Positions 1 through 6,894 of a stretch of 7,023 nucleotides of DNA are shown here, in pieces. The stretch is from the NCBI GenBank assembly GCA_016302405.1, contig JAEDNR010000091.1, positions 1-7,023 of the forward strand, in the 5' to 3' direction. A program made the position numbers and the translations under genes. The stretch comes from Oscillospiraceae bacterium. Its GTDB lineage: Bacteria > Bacillota > Clostridia > Oscillospirales > Oscillospiraceae. Within the stretch, counting starts at the first letter, position 1. The number at the start of each line of letters is the position of its first letter. The notes beneath the pieces are model-generated. The model had not been told where the DNA came from. It was given only the letters and a program-made list of their open reading frames with translations, and ran no database searches.

Positions 1-313
1 GCACTTCTTTGTCCTCGATCATGACCGAGACCTCTCCGCGCATGGTGTACATCAATTCAAAGAAATTGTGCTTGTGCATGTAGGTTTCCTGGAAAACACC
101 GCTCTCAGCTGGGGTGTGCAGGCAGAAGGACCGTCTGTCCATATAGTTGGAGAAGAGGTATTCTTCCGGGGTATTAACACTGGTCGCAACGGAGAGCTTG
201 GAGAAGTAATCCCGGTCGACGGTGTGGTCTCGCAGATAGTTTACGATGGGACCGCTCTCCTGCGCCCGGACTTCCTCAATATCTCGGAAGTACAAATGAA
301 CCACATTTTCCAT
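1..313 (-). CDS. AraC-family transcriptional regulator, N-terminal part (partial)
   Basis: Reading the minus strand from the ATG at 313-311 gives 104 open codons that run off the window start, so only the effector-binding half is visible. It starts MENVVHLYFRDIEEVR. Near residues 78-104 it has the cupin signature of AraC-family sensors: H80-x-H82, then FFEL with E86, then a short beta-strand pattern (YTMRGEVSVMIED). The two C-terminal helix-turn-helix motifs expected in the family lie outside the window. The start is supported by a GGGGTGA ribosome-binding site five bases upstream and a good promoter before that. The gene is divergent from the four-enzyme operon and only 63 bp away, the usual layout for a local regulator answering to a sugar released by the neighbouring enzymes. 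Calling it the operon's activator is inference, and the ligand is unknown. An AraC-type regulator is likely; a stand-alone cupin protein is the less likely alternative. Confidence 0.85.
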   Translation of the reverse strand, partial: MENVVHLYFRDIEEVRAQESGPIVNYLRDHTVDRDYFSKLSVATSVNTPEEYLFSNYMDRRSFCLHTPAESGVFQETYMHKHNFFELMYTMRGEVSVMIEDKEV

Positions 314-332
314 AGCCTTCACCCCTTTTTTT

Positions 333-361
333 ATTTTACCATACTGTAAGTTCAGTGTAAA
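333..361 (-). promoter_or_regulatory. Sigma-A-type promoter of the araC-like gene
   Basis: On the minus strand, TTTACA (361-356) is followed by exactly 17 bases and then TAAAAT (338-333). Each hexamer is one base off the housekeeping consensus. Transcription would start near 326, giving a leader of about 13 bases that just includes the GGGGTGA ribosome-binding site. The -35 box lies immediately beside the ribosome-binding site of the GH43 gene on the other strand, so activity in the two directions probably interferes. Confidence 0.65.
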
Positions 362-368
362 GGGAGGA
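362..368 (+). promoter_or_regulatory. Ribosome-binding site fixing the TTG start of the GH43 gene
   Basis: GGGAGGA lies eight bases before the TTG at 377. No ATG or GTG start fits the conserved N-terminus, and the first internal Met is about residue 178, well past two catalytic residues. The strong Shine-Dalgarno match therefore decides for the TTG start. Confidence 0.75.
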
Positions 369-376
369 TTTTCGCT

Positions 377-1840
377 TTGAAACAACAATGCTATAACCCA
401 TATCTCCCCAGCTGGGAGTACATCCCGGATGCAGAGCCTCGGCTTTTTGACGGCAGGCTGTATATCTTCGGGAGCCATGACCGCTTCGGGAGCAAGGACT
501 ACTGCGTCAACGATTATGTGGCCTGGTCAGCCCCGGAAGACGATCTCAGCGACTGGCGCTACGAGGGGGTCATTTACCGAAAAGAGCAAACCCCGTGGAA
601 CCAGGATCAGAAGTCCTATTATGCGCCGGACGTGGTTCGAGGGACGGACGGCCGCTATTATCTGTATTATTCAGTTGCCAATTCCTCCGTCACCTCTGTC
701 GCCGTGTGCAATACCCCGGCAGGAAAATATAAGTATCTGGGCGACGTACATTTTCCTGGCGGCAGGGTTTACGGCTCCCGCGCGGAAGACTGGTTTGTAT
801 TTGATCCGGCGGTTCTGGTGGACACCGATGGCCGCATCTATCTCTATGTGGGGAGTGGGCAGCCCTCCAACGGCCGTTTCGGGCATAAGATCGTGGGACT
901 ATTCGTGATGGAGTTGGATCGGGATATGCTGACCATCAGATCTGAGCCCACTATTCTTCTCCCAGCGGATTTCAACGCCAAAAAGCCAAATTATTGGGAA
1001 GGCCCCTCGATTCGCCACATCGGAAACTGGTATTACCTGGTCTATCCCACAACGGATATTACAGGTCTCAACTATGCCATGAGCCTTTTTCCCGATAAAG
1101 GCTTTATCCACAAAGGGCCGATCCATTCCTCCAGTGACATCGGATACCGGGGGCGAAAGCTGATGGATGCCTCCTATCCCATGGGAAATAGTCATGGCGG
1201 CCTGGTCTGCGTAAAAGGACAGTGGTATGTTTTCGATCATCGCACGACCAACGGTAAGTGGAAAAACCGGCAAGCGGTCGCAGAGCCGATTACAATTGCA
1301 GAGGACGGCAGTATCACCATGGTGGAGGCCACCAGCTGCGGCTTGAACGGCGGTCCGCTCAGAGGGAAGGGGAGCTATCCAGCGTCCATCGCCTGCTGTC
1401 TGCGCGGCAGGGGCGTTCTTGGCATCCGCAACCCCATGGGAGGCCCCTTTGTGACACAGGATGGGCCGGACTACGAGCCTCCGGAGCCAACGGAGCACCC
1501 CGTGACTGCCTGCAGTGAAGCAAATGCACCGAAGTCCTTTGTTACCGATATCCGAAATGCCTGCGTTGTGGGCTATAAGTATTTCGATCTGACACAGACC
1601 GAAGAGCTTGCTGTGACGGTGCGCGGCGGAAACGGAATGCTGGAGCTGTTGGGCGGAGAAAACGGAAAGGCGATCGCAGAGTTCATCCTCTCTCCCACGA
1701 CAGATTGGACGACCTATCACATCCGTTTTTCTCCCGATCAGCTGGCAGCTGCGGCAGACTGTCCGGCGAATTGCTGCCCCGTCTACCTGCGCTATCGGGG
1801 AAAGGGCAAGCTGGATTTGTTGGATATTGCTTTTGCATAA
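377..1840 (+). CDS. Glycoside hydrolase family 43 protein with C-terminal beta-sandwich
   Basis: A 487-residue enzyme of the five-bladed beta-propeller family GH43, which hydrolyses alpha-L-arabinofuranosyl, beta-xylosyl or related linkages with inversion. The three family carboxylates can be placed. D18, in IPDAEPRLFDGRLYIF, is the general base. D143, in VFDPAVLVDTDGRIYLY, is the pKa modulator. E208, in YWEGPSIRHIGNWYYLVYP, is the acid. Their order and spacing fit the family. The propeller fills about residues 1-325. Residues from about 380 to the end look like a CBM6-like beta-sandwich, typical of this GH43 type. No signal peptide is present, so the protein should act in the cytoplasm on imported oligosaccharides. 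Translation starts at TTG behind GGGAGGA. It is the first gene of the operon, with the next starting 22 bp after its stop. Arabinofuranosidase versus xylosidase (or beta-1,3-galactosidase) cannot be decided from sequence. Confidence 0.9.
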   Translation: MKQQCYNPYLPSWEYIPDAEPRLFDGRLYIFGSHDRFGSKDYCVNDYVAWSAPEDDLSDWRYEGVIYRKEQTPWNQDQKSYYAPDVVRGTDGRYYLYYSVANSSVTSVAVCNTPAGKYKYLGDVHFPGGRVYGSRAEDWFVFDPAVLVDTDGRIYLYVGSGQPSNGRFGHKIVGLFVMELDRDMLTIRSEPTILLPADFNAKKPNYWEGPSIRHIGNWYYLVYPTTDITGLNYAMSLFPDKGFIHKGPIHSSSDIGYRGRKLMDASYPMGNSHGGLVCVKGQWYVFDHRTTNGKWKNRQAVAEPITIAEDGSITMVEATSCGLNGGPLRGKGSYPASIACCLRGRGVLGIRNPMGGPFVTQDGPDYEPPEPTEHPVTACSEANAPKSFVTDIRNACVVGYKYFDLTQTEELAVTVRGGNGMLELLGGENGKAIAEFILSPTTDWTTYHIRFSPDQLAAAADCPANCCPVYLRYRGKGKLDLLDIAFA

Positions 1841-1862
1841 ACATAGAAAGGAGTAAAAAAAC

Positions 1863-2990
1863 ATGAATTGGACTACAATCTGGAGTCAGGCTGCAGCGCC
1901 GTCCTTTGCCATGGGCATGCTGCAGGGGAAGAAAAAAACCGTGGTGTTCCCGGTCGGCTCTCCGGTTTCCGGTAAGCGGATCCGTCTGCGCTTTTCCAAC
2001 ATCTACGGGAAGAAGCCCTATGTCATCGGCGCGGTCACGGTCCGGGCAAAGGGGCAGCCGGTCCCCATTTCTTGCGGTGGAAAGAAAGCATTCACGATTC
2101 CGACAGGCGGACATACCTTCTCCGATCCGATCGATCTGCCGGTTTCAGCAGGCGATACGCTGGAGATCCGGCTTTTCTATGCCTCCAAGGCGCGAGACAG
2201 CAACATGACGTTGGAGGAGGCCGTAGCTTATCCGGGAGATCATACTGCGGATGAAACCCTGCCGGAAGTAAAAAAGGAGAGCTATAAGCAGCAGTATAAT
2301 CTCTACGACGCAATCGTTTCTCTGGATCGGGTAGAGGTCGAATCCGAGGAACGCAGCAAGCTGATCGTCGCCTTCGGCGACAGCATCACAGCCATGAATC
2401 GCTGGGTCAAGCCTTTACAAAAGCGGCTGTTTGAGTGCTTCGGCGGAAAATACGCACTGCTGAACGCCGGGATCGGCGGCAACTGCCTGCTCTACCAGGT
2501 GCCCGGCTTTATGGGCAGCTCTTACGGAGAAAAGGGAGTCGCCCGTTTTGAGAGAGACGTTCTGAGTTTTGACAATCTCCATACCGTGATCCTGGCTCTG
2601 GGAGTCAACGATGTGGCGTATTACACGAGGAAGACGGAGCAGACGATCTCCTTTGACGCTTACACGGAGGCAATTCAAGGCCTGACCAAAGCCTTGAAAG
2701 ACCGCGGCATCCGGGTCGTCATGCAGACGCTTACACCACGGGAGGGCTTTGTTAAAAAAGGCTATACCCCGGAGATGGAAGCCTTGCGCGTGAAGATCAA
2801 CACATGGATCCGGGACTGCGGGCAGTTCGACTATGTGTTTGATGCGGATCAGCTGCTGCGGGACAAAAGGAATCCCTCCTGGGTGGATGAGCGTTACCAC
2901 CAGGGCGACCACCTACATCCTAATACGATGGGCGGTGAGCGGATGGCCGAAGCCTATGATCTGGCAGCGCTTACCGGTGAGGAGTTATAA
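1863..2990 (+). CDS. SGNH/GDSL-family esterase with N-terminal beta-sandwich
   Basis: A 375-residue serine esterase. All four SGNH blocks are visible: block I GDSIT with nucleophile S174; block II NAGIGGN with the oxyanion glycine near 205; block III GVND with N249; block V DHLHPN with D349 and H352. Residues 1 to about 160 form an extra domain (WTTIWSQAAAPSF ... RIRLRFSNIYGKKPYVIGAV). It resembles the beta-sandwich that precedes the esterase domain in the GDSL proteins common in actinomycetes, but here there is no secretion signal. Beside glycosidases the likely reaction is removal of acetyl or other acyl groups from sugar hydroxyls; lipase activity is less likely. The ATG at 1863 has AAAGGAG nine bases upstream. 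The stop codon touches the next start codon, indicating translational coupling. Fold and catalytic residues are secure; the substrate is inferred from context. Confidence 0.88.
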   Translation: MNWTTIWSQAAAPSFAMGMLQGKKKTVVFPVGSPVSGKRIRLRFSNIYGKKPYVIGAVTVRAKGQPVPISCGGKKAFTIPTGGHTFSDPIDLPVSAGDTLEIRLFYASKARDSNMTLEEAVAYPGDHTADETLPEVKKESYKQQYNLYDAIVSLDRVEVESEERSKLIVAFGDSITAMNRWVKPLQKRLFECFGGKYALLNAGIGGNCLLYQVPGFMGSSYGEKGVARFERDVLSFDNLHTVILALGVNDVAYYTRKTEQTISFDAYTEAIQGLTKALKDRGIRVVMQTLTPREGFVKKGYTPEMEALRVKINTWIRDCGQFDYVFDADQLLRDKRNPSWVDERYHQGDHLHPNTMGGERMAEAYDLAALTGEEL

Positions 2991-3731
2991 ATGGGAAAGA
3001 AGTACTTTACGCTCAGCTTTGACGACGGCCTCGAGCAGGACAAGCGGATCATTGCTCTGATGAAACAATACGGATTAAAGGGAACCTTCAATCTTAACTC
3101 CGGTCTGTTCGGGCAGCGCGGCGAGGTAATGGGCATCGGCACCTTCTCTTTTCAGGATTGCGAAGAGGGCGTCAGGCACCGCTGGCCCTTCTCCTATGTG
3201 CCACATAACCGAATCCCGGAGGACGAAATCCTGCAGGTCTACGAAGGCATGGAGATCGCCAGTCACGGCTTTCTCCATGAGCCTCTAAAGAAGCTCGATG
3301 AACAGGGGCTGCGTAATTCAGTCGGCAAAGACAAGCAAACCCTGGAGCACCTGACTGGGGAAACCATCGTCGGCCATGCCTATGCCCGAGGCTCTGTTTC
3401 GCCTGCGGCGGAGGCCTTTCTGAAAAAGCAGGGCTACCTCTATGCCAGAGCGGTCTATCCCTCCGGCAGCTTCGAATTCCCGGCCAATCCCCTGAACTTT
3501 CGCCCATCTTCCTCTGTGATTCTCGGCAACGCCATGACTCTGGTGGAGAGCTTCAAACAGGCGGAGGCGGCGGACAGGGATCTGCTTTTATATCTCTGGG
3601 GTCACGGCTATGAGATGGACTACGGGAAGGGGCAGGCAAGCTGGGACGGCCTGGAGCGCCTCTTTGCTGCCATCGCCGGACAACCGGACATTGTTTACTG
3701 CACAAACCGCGAAGCGTTCCGCATTATTTAA
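2991..3731 (+). CDS. NodB-type polysaccharide deacetylase (CE4-like), cytoplasmic
   Basis: A 246-residue metal-dependent deacetylase domain with nothing added at either end. The N-terminal SFDDG (residues 9-13) is motif 1, with D11 as candidate base and D12 as metal ligand. SHGFLHE (91-97) is motif 2, supplying metal ligands H92 and H96. Around Y131 the HAYARGSVSP segment stands where many relatives have a YPYG-like stretch. LYLWGHGYEMD near 201-210 carries the late-motif histidine H205. There is no signal peptide or membrane anchor, unlike secreted peptidoglycan or chitin deacetylases, so an intracellular role on oligosaccharides is inferred. The ATG directly follows the esterase stop codon, and its ribosome-binding site (AGGAG, 2980-2984) lies inside the esterase gene. 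Family members remove N- or O-acetyl groups; which applies here is unknown. The GH2 gene begins 14 bp after the stop. Confidence 0.87.
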   Translation: MGKKYFTLSFDDGLEQDKRIIALMKQYGLKGTFNLNSGLFGQRGEVMGIGTFSFQDCEEGVRHRWPFSYVPHNRIPEDEILQVYEGMEIASHGFLHEPLKKLDEQGLRNSVGKDKQTLEHLTGETIVGHAYARGSVSPAAEAFLKKQGYLYARAVYPSGSFEFPANPLNFRPSSSVILGNAMTLVESFKQAEAADRDLLLYLWGHGYEMDYGKGQASWDGLERLFAAIAGQPDIVYCTNREAFRII

Positions 3732-3745
3732 AGGAGAACAAAAAT

Positions 3746-6145
3746 ATGAAGAAAACAAGCTTTAACGATCACTGGACATGCAAAAAGCAGGGCGATAGCG
3801 CCGAACCGAAACCTGTCACGCTGCCCCATGACGCGATGCTTTTTGAGAAGCGGGACAGAAATGCAGCCACCGCCGGAGCCTGTGGGTACTTTCCCGGCGG
3901 CGTGTATGAGTACACCAAACGCTTTGCTCTCCCGGAAACGGAACGCGGCCGGACGCATATCCTGGAGTTTGAGGCGGTCTACAAAAACGCGAAGGTGTAT
4001 ATCAACGGCAGCCTTGCAGCGGAGCGGCCCTATGGATACTCCAATTTTTATGTGTTGCTGGACGAGCATCTTTGCTTCGGAGAGGAAAACGAGATCACCG
4101 TCATAGCAGACAATTCCGCCGTCCCTAACTCCCGTTGGTACTCTGGCAGCGGGATCTATCGCAATGTCAGCCTGTATTCCGGAGAATCCAGTCACATTCT
4201 CCCGGATGGCTTGTTGATTTCCACCCTGAACAATGACATTGTCAATGTGAAGGTCAGCGCCAGTGGCGGCGATGAGATCCGCGTGAAGATTTATGACGGA
4301 GACTCCGTCGCAGCTGAGTCCGTTGCACCTGTTTCCGAGGGTACGGCGGAGGTGTCACTCAAGGTCACGTCTCCCCGCCTGTGGGACGCAGAGCACCCAG
4401 AGCTCTACCGCTGCTGTGTCGAGCTGCTTCAGGACCGCGAAGCGGTGGATGAGACGGAGGATTCCTTCGGCTTCCGTACGCTGGCTTGGAACGTGAAGGG
4501 CTTTTTCGTCAACGGGAAGGAGACCCTGCTCCGCGGCGCGTGCATCCACCACGACAACGGTATTCTGGGCGCATGCTCCTTCACTTCGGCGGAAGAACGC
4601 CGAGTGCGGCTTCTAAAGGAAGCGGGCTTCAACGCCATTCGCAGCGCCCACAATCCCGCATCCAAAGCGCTTCTGGAGGCCTGCGACCGGTTGGGTATGT
4701 ACGTGATGGACGAGTTTTGTGACAACTGGCTGGTGCATAAAAATCCCTACGACTACGCCAATCAGGAATTCCTGGCCTGGTGGGAGCAGGATCTGAATGC
4801 TATGGTAATGAAAAACTATAATCACCCCTGTGTTGTGATGAACTCTATCGGTAACGAGATCTCCGAGCTGGCTATCCCGGCGGGGCAGGAGGTGTGCAGA
4901 AAGCTTGCCGTTTTGACAAGAGAGCTTGACCCGGGCAAAGCTGTGACGATGGGCATCAATCTGATGCTCTGCAGCATGACCGCCAAGGGCGGCGGGATCT
5001 ACGGTGATAAAAAGGACGGTAAGGAAAACAAGAACGGCAGCCAGACAATGGATAATCTGCCTACCAGCGCATTCTTTAACCTGCTGATGAACCATATGGG
5101 CGGAATTATTGAAAAGTCTGCGGCCAAGCCCGCCGCCGATAAGGCCACAGAAGTCGCGTTTTCCTATTTGGATATCGGGGGCTACAACTACGCCGCCTCT
5201 CGTTATGAGATGGACGGCAAGCTTCACCCGGACCGCGTGATCGTCGGCTCTGAAACGCTGCCGAAGAATCTCTATCGCAACTGGCAGTATGTCAGGAAGC
5301 TCCCCTATGTGATCGGCGACTTCATGTGGACGGGCTGGGACTATCTTGGCGAATCCGGCATCGGCACCGTGCGGTATAAAAGCTTCAAGAAGCCCGGTGA
5401 GGATGCCCCCATCGTTTCCGGCGGCTGCGGTGTCATCGATATCTGCGGCAAACTGCGCCCGGAGGTGCAGTGGAACCGCCTGGTCTGGGGCTTGAGCAAC
5501 AAGCCTGGGATCGGCGTGGAGCCCTTGACCCATGCAGGAGAGACCGGGTCGGTTTCCATGTGGCGCGATACGGACGCGGTGGCAAGCTGGTCCTGGAAGG
5601 GCTGCGAGGGTAAAAAGACCAAGGTTACGGTCTATGCCTCAGGCGTCGCGGCTGAGCTGATTGTTAATGGCAAGTCCTATGGCAGAAAGAAAACCAAAGA
5701 ATACAAGGCAGTCTTCCCGAAGGTAATATACCAGCCGGGTACCATCACCGCCATCAGCTATGACGGAAACGGGGCGGAGATCGCAAGGGAGACCATGCGC
5801 ACCGCGGAAGGTGCGACAGAGCTTTGCCTCCGTCCGGATAGGACCACGCTGCATGCCGACGGCCAGGATCTCTGCTATCTGGCAATCGACCTCACCGGCC
5901 GGGATGGGATCACCAAGTCCTCTGAAGATGTTCCCATTACGGTGATGGTAAGCGGCGCGGGCAGCCTGCTGGCTCTTGGCTCTGCCAAGCCGAACATGGG
6001 AGAGTGCTTTACCGAAAAGACCCATACCACCTACTACGGTAAGGCACTGGCTGTGATCCGTGCGGGAGACAGCGCAGGGAAAATCCAGATCAAGGTCAGT
6101 GCGCCTGGCATGGGGGAGCAATGCGTGGAGCTAAATGTGGAATAA
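3746..6145 (+). CDS. Glycoside hydrolase family 2 protein (beta-galactosidase-like) with DUF4982-type C-terminus
   Basis: A 799-residue retaining glycosidase. Residues 1 to about 150 form the jelly-roll sugar-binding domain, ending in the GH2 signature RWYSGSGIYR (130-139). About 155-250 is the immunoglobulin-like domain. The TIM barrel follows from VNGKETLLRGACIHHDNG (from 255). E371 in NSIGNEISE is the acid/base and E503 in IVGSETL the nucleophile. GDFMWTGWDYLGE (524-536) closes the barrel. After about 575 comes a DUF4982-like domain, then an Ig-like C-terminal domain. A lysine- and glycine-rich stretch (about 411-455) sits between the two catalytic Glu. No signal peptide is seen. AAAGGAG stands nine bases before the ATG. 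The gene closes the operon and no clear terminator follows; IS debris starts within about a dozen bases. Beta-galactosidase is the usual annotation for this architecture, but beta-glucuronidase or another beta-glycosidase cannot be excluded. Confidence 0.9.
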   Translation: MKKTSFNDHWTCKKQGDSAEPKPVTLPHDAMLFEKRDRNAATAGACGYFPGGVYEYTKRFALPETERGRTHILEFEAVYKNAKVYINGSLAAERPYGYSNFYVLLDEHLCFGEENEITVIADNSAVPNSRWYSGSGIYRNVSLYSGESSHILPDGLLISTLNNDIVNVKVSASGGDEIRVKIYDGDSVAAESVAPVSEGTAEVSLKVTSPRLWDAEHPELYRCCVELLQDREAVDETEDSFGFRTLAWNVKGFFVNGKETLLRGACIHHDNGILGACSFTSAEERRVRLLKEAGFNAIRSAHNPASKALLEACDRLGMYVMDEFCDNWLVHKNPYDYANQEFLAWWEQDLNAMVMKNYNHPCVVMNSIGNEISELAIPAGQEVCRKLAVLTRELDPGKAVTMGINLMLCSMTAKGGGIYGDKKDGKENKNGSQTMDNLPTSAFFNLLMNHMGGIIEKSAAKPAADKATEVAFSYLDIGGYNYAASRYEMDGKLHPDRVIVGSETLPKNLYRNWQYVRKLPYVIGDFMWTGWDYLGESGIGTVRYKSFKKPGEDAPIVSGGCGVIDICGKLRPEVQWNRLVWGLSNKPGIGVEPLTHAGETGSVSMWRDTDAVASWSWKGCEGKKTKVTVYASGVAAELIVNGKSYGRKKTKEYKAVFPKVIYQPGTITAISYDGNGAEIARETMRTAEGATELCLRPDRTTLHADGQDLCYLAIDLTGRDGITKSSEDVPITVMVSGAGSLLALGSAKPNMGECFTEKTHTTYYGKALAVIRAGDSAGKIQIKVSAPGMGEQCVELNVE

Positions 6146-6498
6146 AAAAGCAATAACTCGCAAGGCATCGTTGATTTTGTGCTCTCGGTTGATGCTGTCA
6201 TAGTATCCAGAGCCAAGGACATGAAACGGAACCTTATACTTGTGAATATGGTAGATGGCAATCAGCAAGGAATGAGCGACCGCAATGGTCACCCTCGTTT
6301 TCCAGCAGCGTGCAGCTATGCGTTGGCACTGTGCGGAATAATATGAGCCCTTTCACCTGCTTCTCTGATTGGCGCATTGAATCAGCGTAGTCTTTAGTGC
6401 CGCATTTCCCTTGTTCGTCCTTCCACTTTTTCGCTTGCCTGCGCTTCCGCGATTGCCGGGACAAATGCCGGTCCAGGAGCAGAGATGCTCCGCACTAA
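6146..6498 (-). pseudogene. IS110-family transposase remnant (C-terminal part, in-frame stop)
   Basis: The minus strand reads FSAEHLCSWTGICPGN, then RGSAGKRKSGRTNKGN and LKTTLIQCANQRSR. It then meets a TGA stop (6355-6353) and continues in the same frame as KGSYYSAQCQRIAAR, VTIAVAHSLLIAIYH and GSGYYDSINREHKINDALR. These blocks, in this order, are the C-terminal Tnp domain (Transposase_20) of IS110-family enzymes, including the serine-containing segment. The N-terminal RuvC-like DEDD half is missing. RCWK, where relatives usually have RRGK, suggests further decay. Homology stops near 6158, and the frame then runs into unrelated sequence ending at a stop inside the GH2 gene. The other end abuts an IS3-family fragment at about 6496-6499. 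The piece cannot encode an active enzyme. It is the only visible content of the stretch between the GH2 gene and 6480. Confidence 0.85.
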
Positions 6499-6760
6499 AG
6501 GGTACCGCAGAATTGCGGATGATCTGAGGCATGACCAGCATATGAAAGTGAACGACAAGCGAATCCGCCGGATCTGCCAGAAGAAGAGCATTAAGTCTAC
6601 AATTAAGTACGCCAACAATGGCTGTATGCGCCATGCCAAGGATGCCCAGTTCCTTGCCGAAAACATCTTAAATCGTAATTTCCATGCGGATAATCTCAAC
6701 GAGAAATGGCTCACAGATGTTACAGAATTCAAATGGTATGAAGGGATTACGGTACACAAA
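6496..6760 (+). pseudogene. IS3-family OrfB transposase remnant (internal fragment)
   Basis: The plus strand encodes KGYRRIADDL, KVNDKRIRRICQKK, a short linker, and NEKWLTDVTEFKWYEGITVHK. This is the helix-turn-helix (HTH_21) region followed by the start of the rve integrase core of IS3-group OrfB. The Asp in WLTDVTEF (codon 6716-6718) is the first residue of the DDE triad. The second Asp and the Glu are missing because similarity stops at about 6760. OrfA and the first part of OrfB are missing too, since sequence before 6496 is the IS110 remnant. An open frame from the ATG at 6485 runs to 6886, but its first few and last 42 codons come from flanking DNA. No ribosome-binding site precedes that ATG. 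It is a relic with no expected function. Confidence 0.87.
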
Positions 6761-6782
6761 CATGAGCTGCATGGGGGCAAAT

Positions 6783-6894
6783 TCCCGCATTTGAAACCCG
6801 ATTTCTGCCCCTGCCGTATCACTCTATTACCGATGCGGTTTCCGGCAGAAAAAGTCCTTGATTTTACTGGACTTTTGGGGCCTTAAATGCGGGA
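6783..6894. repeat. 10-bp perfect inverted repeat spanning 112 bp
   Basis: TCCCGCATTT (6783-6792) is the exact reverse complement of AAATGCGGGA (6885-6894). The arms are the ends of a 112-bp segment that also contains CTGCCG (6811-6816) with CGGCAG (6843-6848), and an inner AAAAGTCC/GGACTTTT hairpin. The size and terminal repeats are like a small miniature inverted-repeat element, but no target duplication is visible. Confidence 0.45.
6850..6876. repeat. AAAAGTCC/GGACTTTT hairpin
   Basis: A perfect 8-bp stem (6850-6857 with 6869-6876) and an 11-base loop. Only four pairs are G-C or follow a GTCC core, and the A/T arms give a short T run on either strand. It could act as a weak bidirectional terminator, but is more likely part of the surrounding repeat structure. 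Confidence 0.4.

Larger units (their letters stand above)
314..376. promoter_or_regulatory. Divergent control region between regulator and enzyme operon
   Basis: The enzyme operon's promoter must lie here or inside the start of the regulator gene. The best plus-strand match is weak: TTCACC (318-323) and CATACT (340-345), 16 bases apart and four of six bases right in each box. That would fit a promoter needing an activator. Two similar 9-mers, TACTGTAAG (342-350) and CAGTGTAAA (353-361), are offset by 11 bp, about one helical turn, and match at six of nine positions. AraC-family proteins contact two successive major grooves, so these are candidate half-sites. They overlap the regulator's own -35 box, which would allow autoregulation. 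The promoter hexamers and repeats are seen; binding is inferred. Confidence 0.35.

Noticed and set aside
68..349. 93-codon plus-strand open frame at the window start
   Set aside because: It overlaps the AraC-like gene in antisense. The minus-strand reading gives the clear cupin motif, promoter and ribosome-binding site.
899..1864. 321-codon open frame on the minus strand opposite the GH43 gene
   Set aside because: It is antisense to a gene with intact catalytic motifs, its product is rich in Cys, His and Arg with no recognisable domain, and no ribosome-binding site was noted for it.
4613..5533. 306-codon open frame on the minus strand opposite the GH2 gene
   Set aside because: It is a shadow of the GH2 coding sequence, covering the antisense of the TIM barrel, with no family motif of its own.
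6146..6180. Rho-independent terminator after the GH2 gene
   Set aside because: Only an A run follows the stop codon. No GC-rich stem followed by T residues is visible before the IS110 remnant.
6476..6491. GGAGC/GCTCC 5-bp hairpin at the IS110/IS3 junction as a terminator or IS end
   Set aside because: The stem is short, there is no T run, and it lies within continuous IS110 coding similarity.
6485..6886. 133-codon open frame as an intact small transposase gene
   Set aside because: Only about codons 5-92 resemble IS3 OrfB. The frame lacks two of the three catalytic residues and has no ribosome-binding site, so it is a chimera of relic and flanking sequence.
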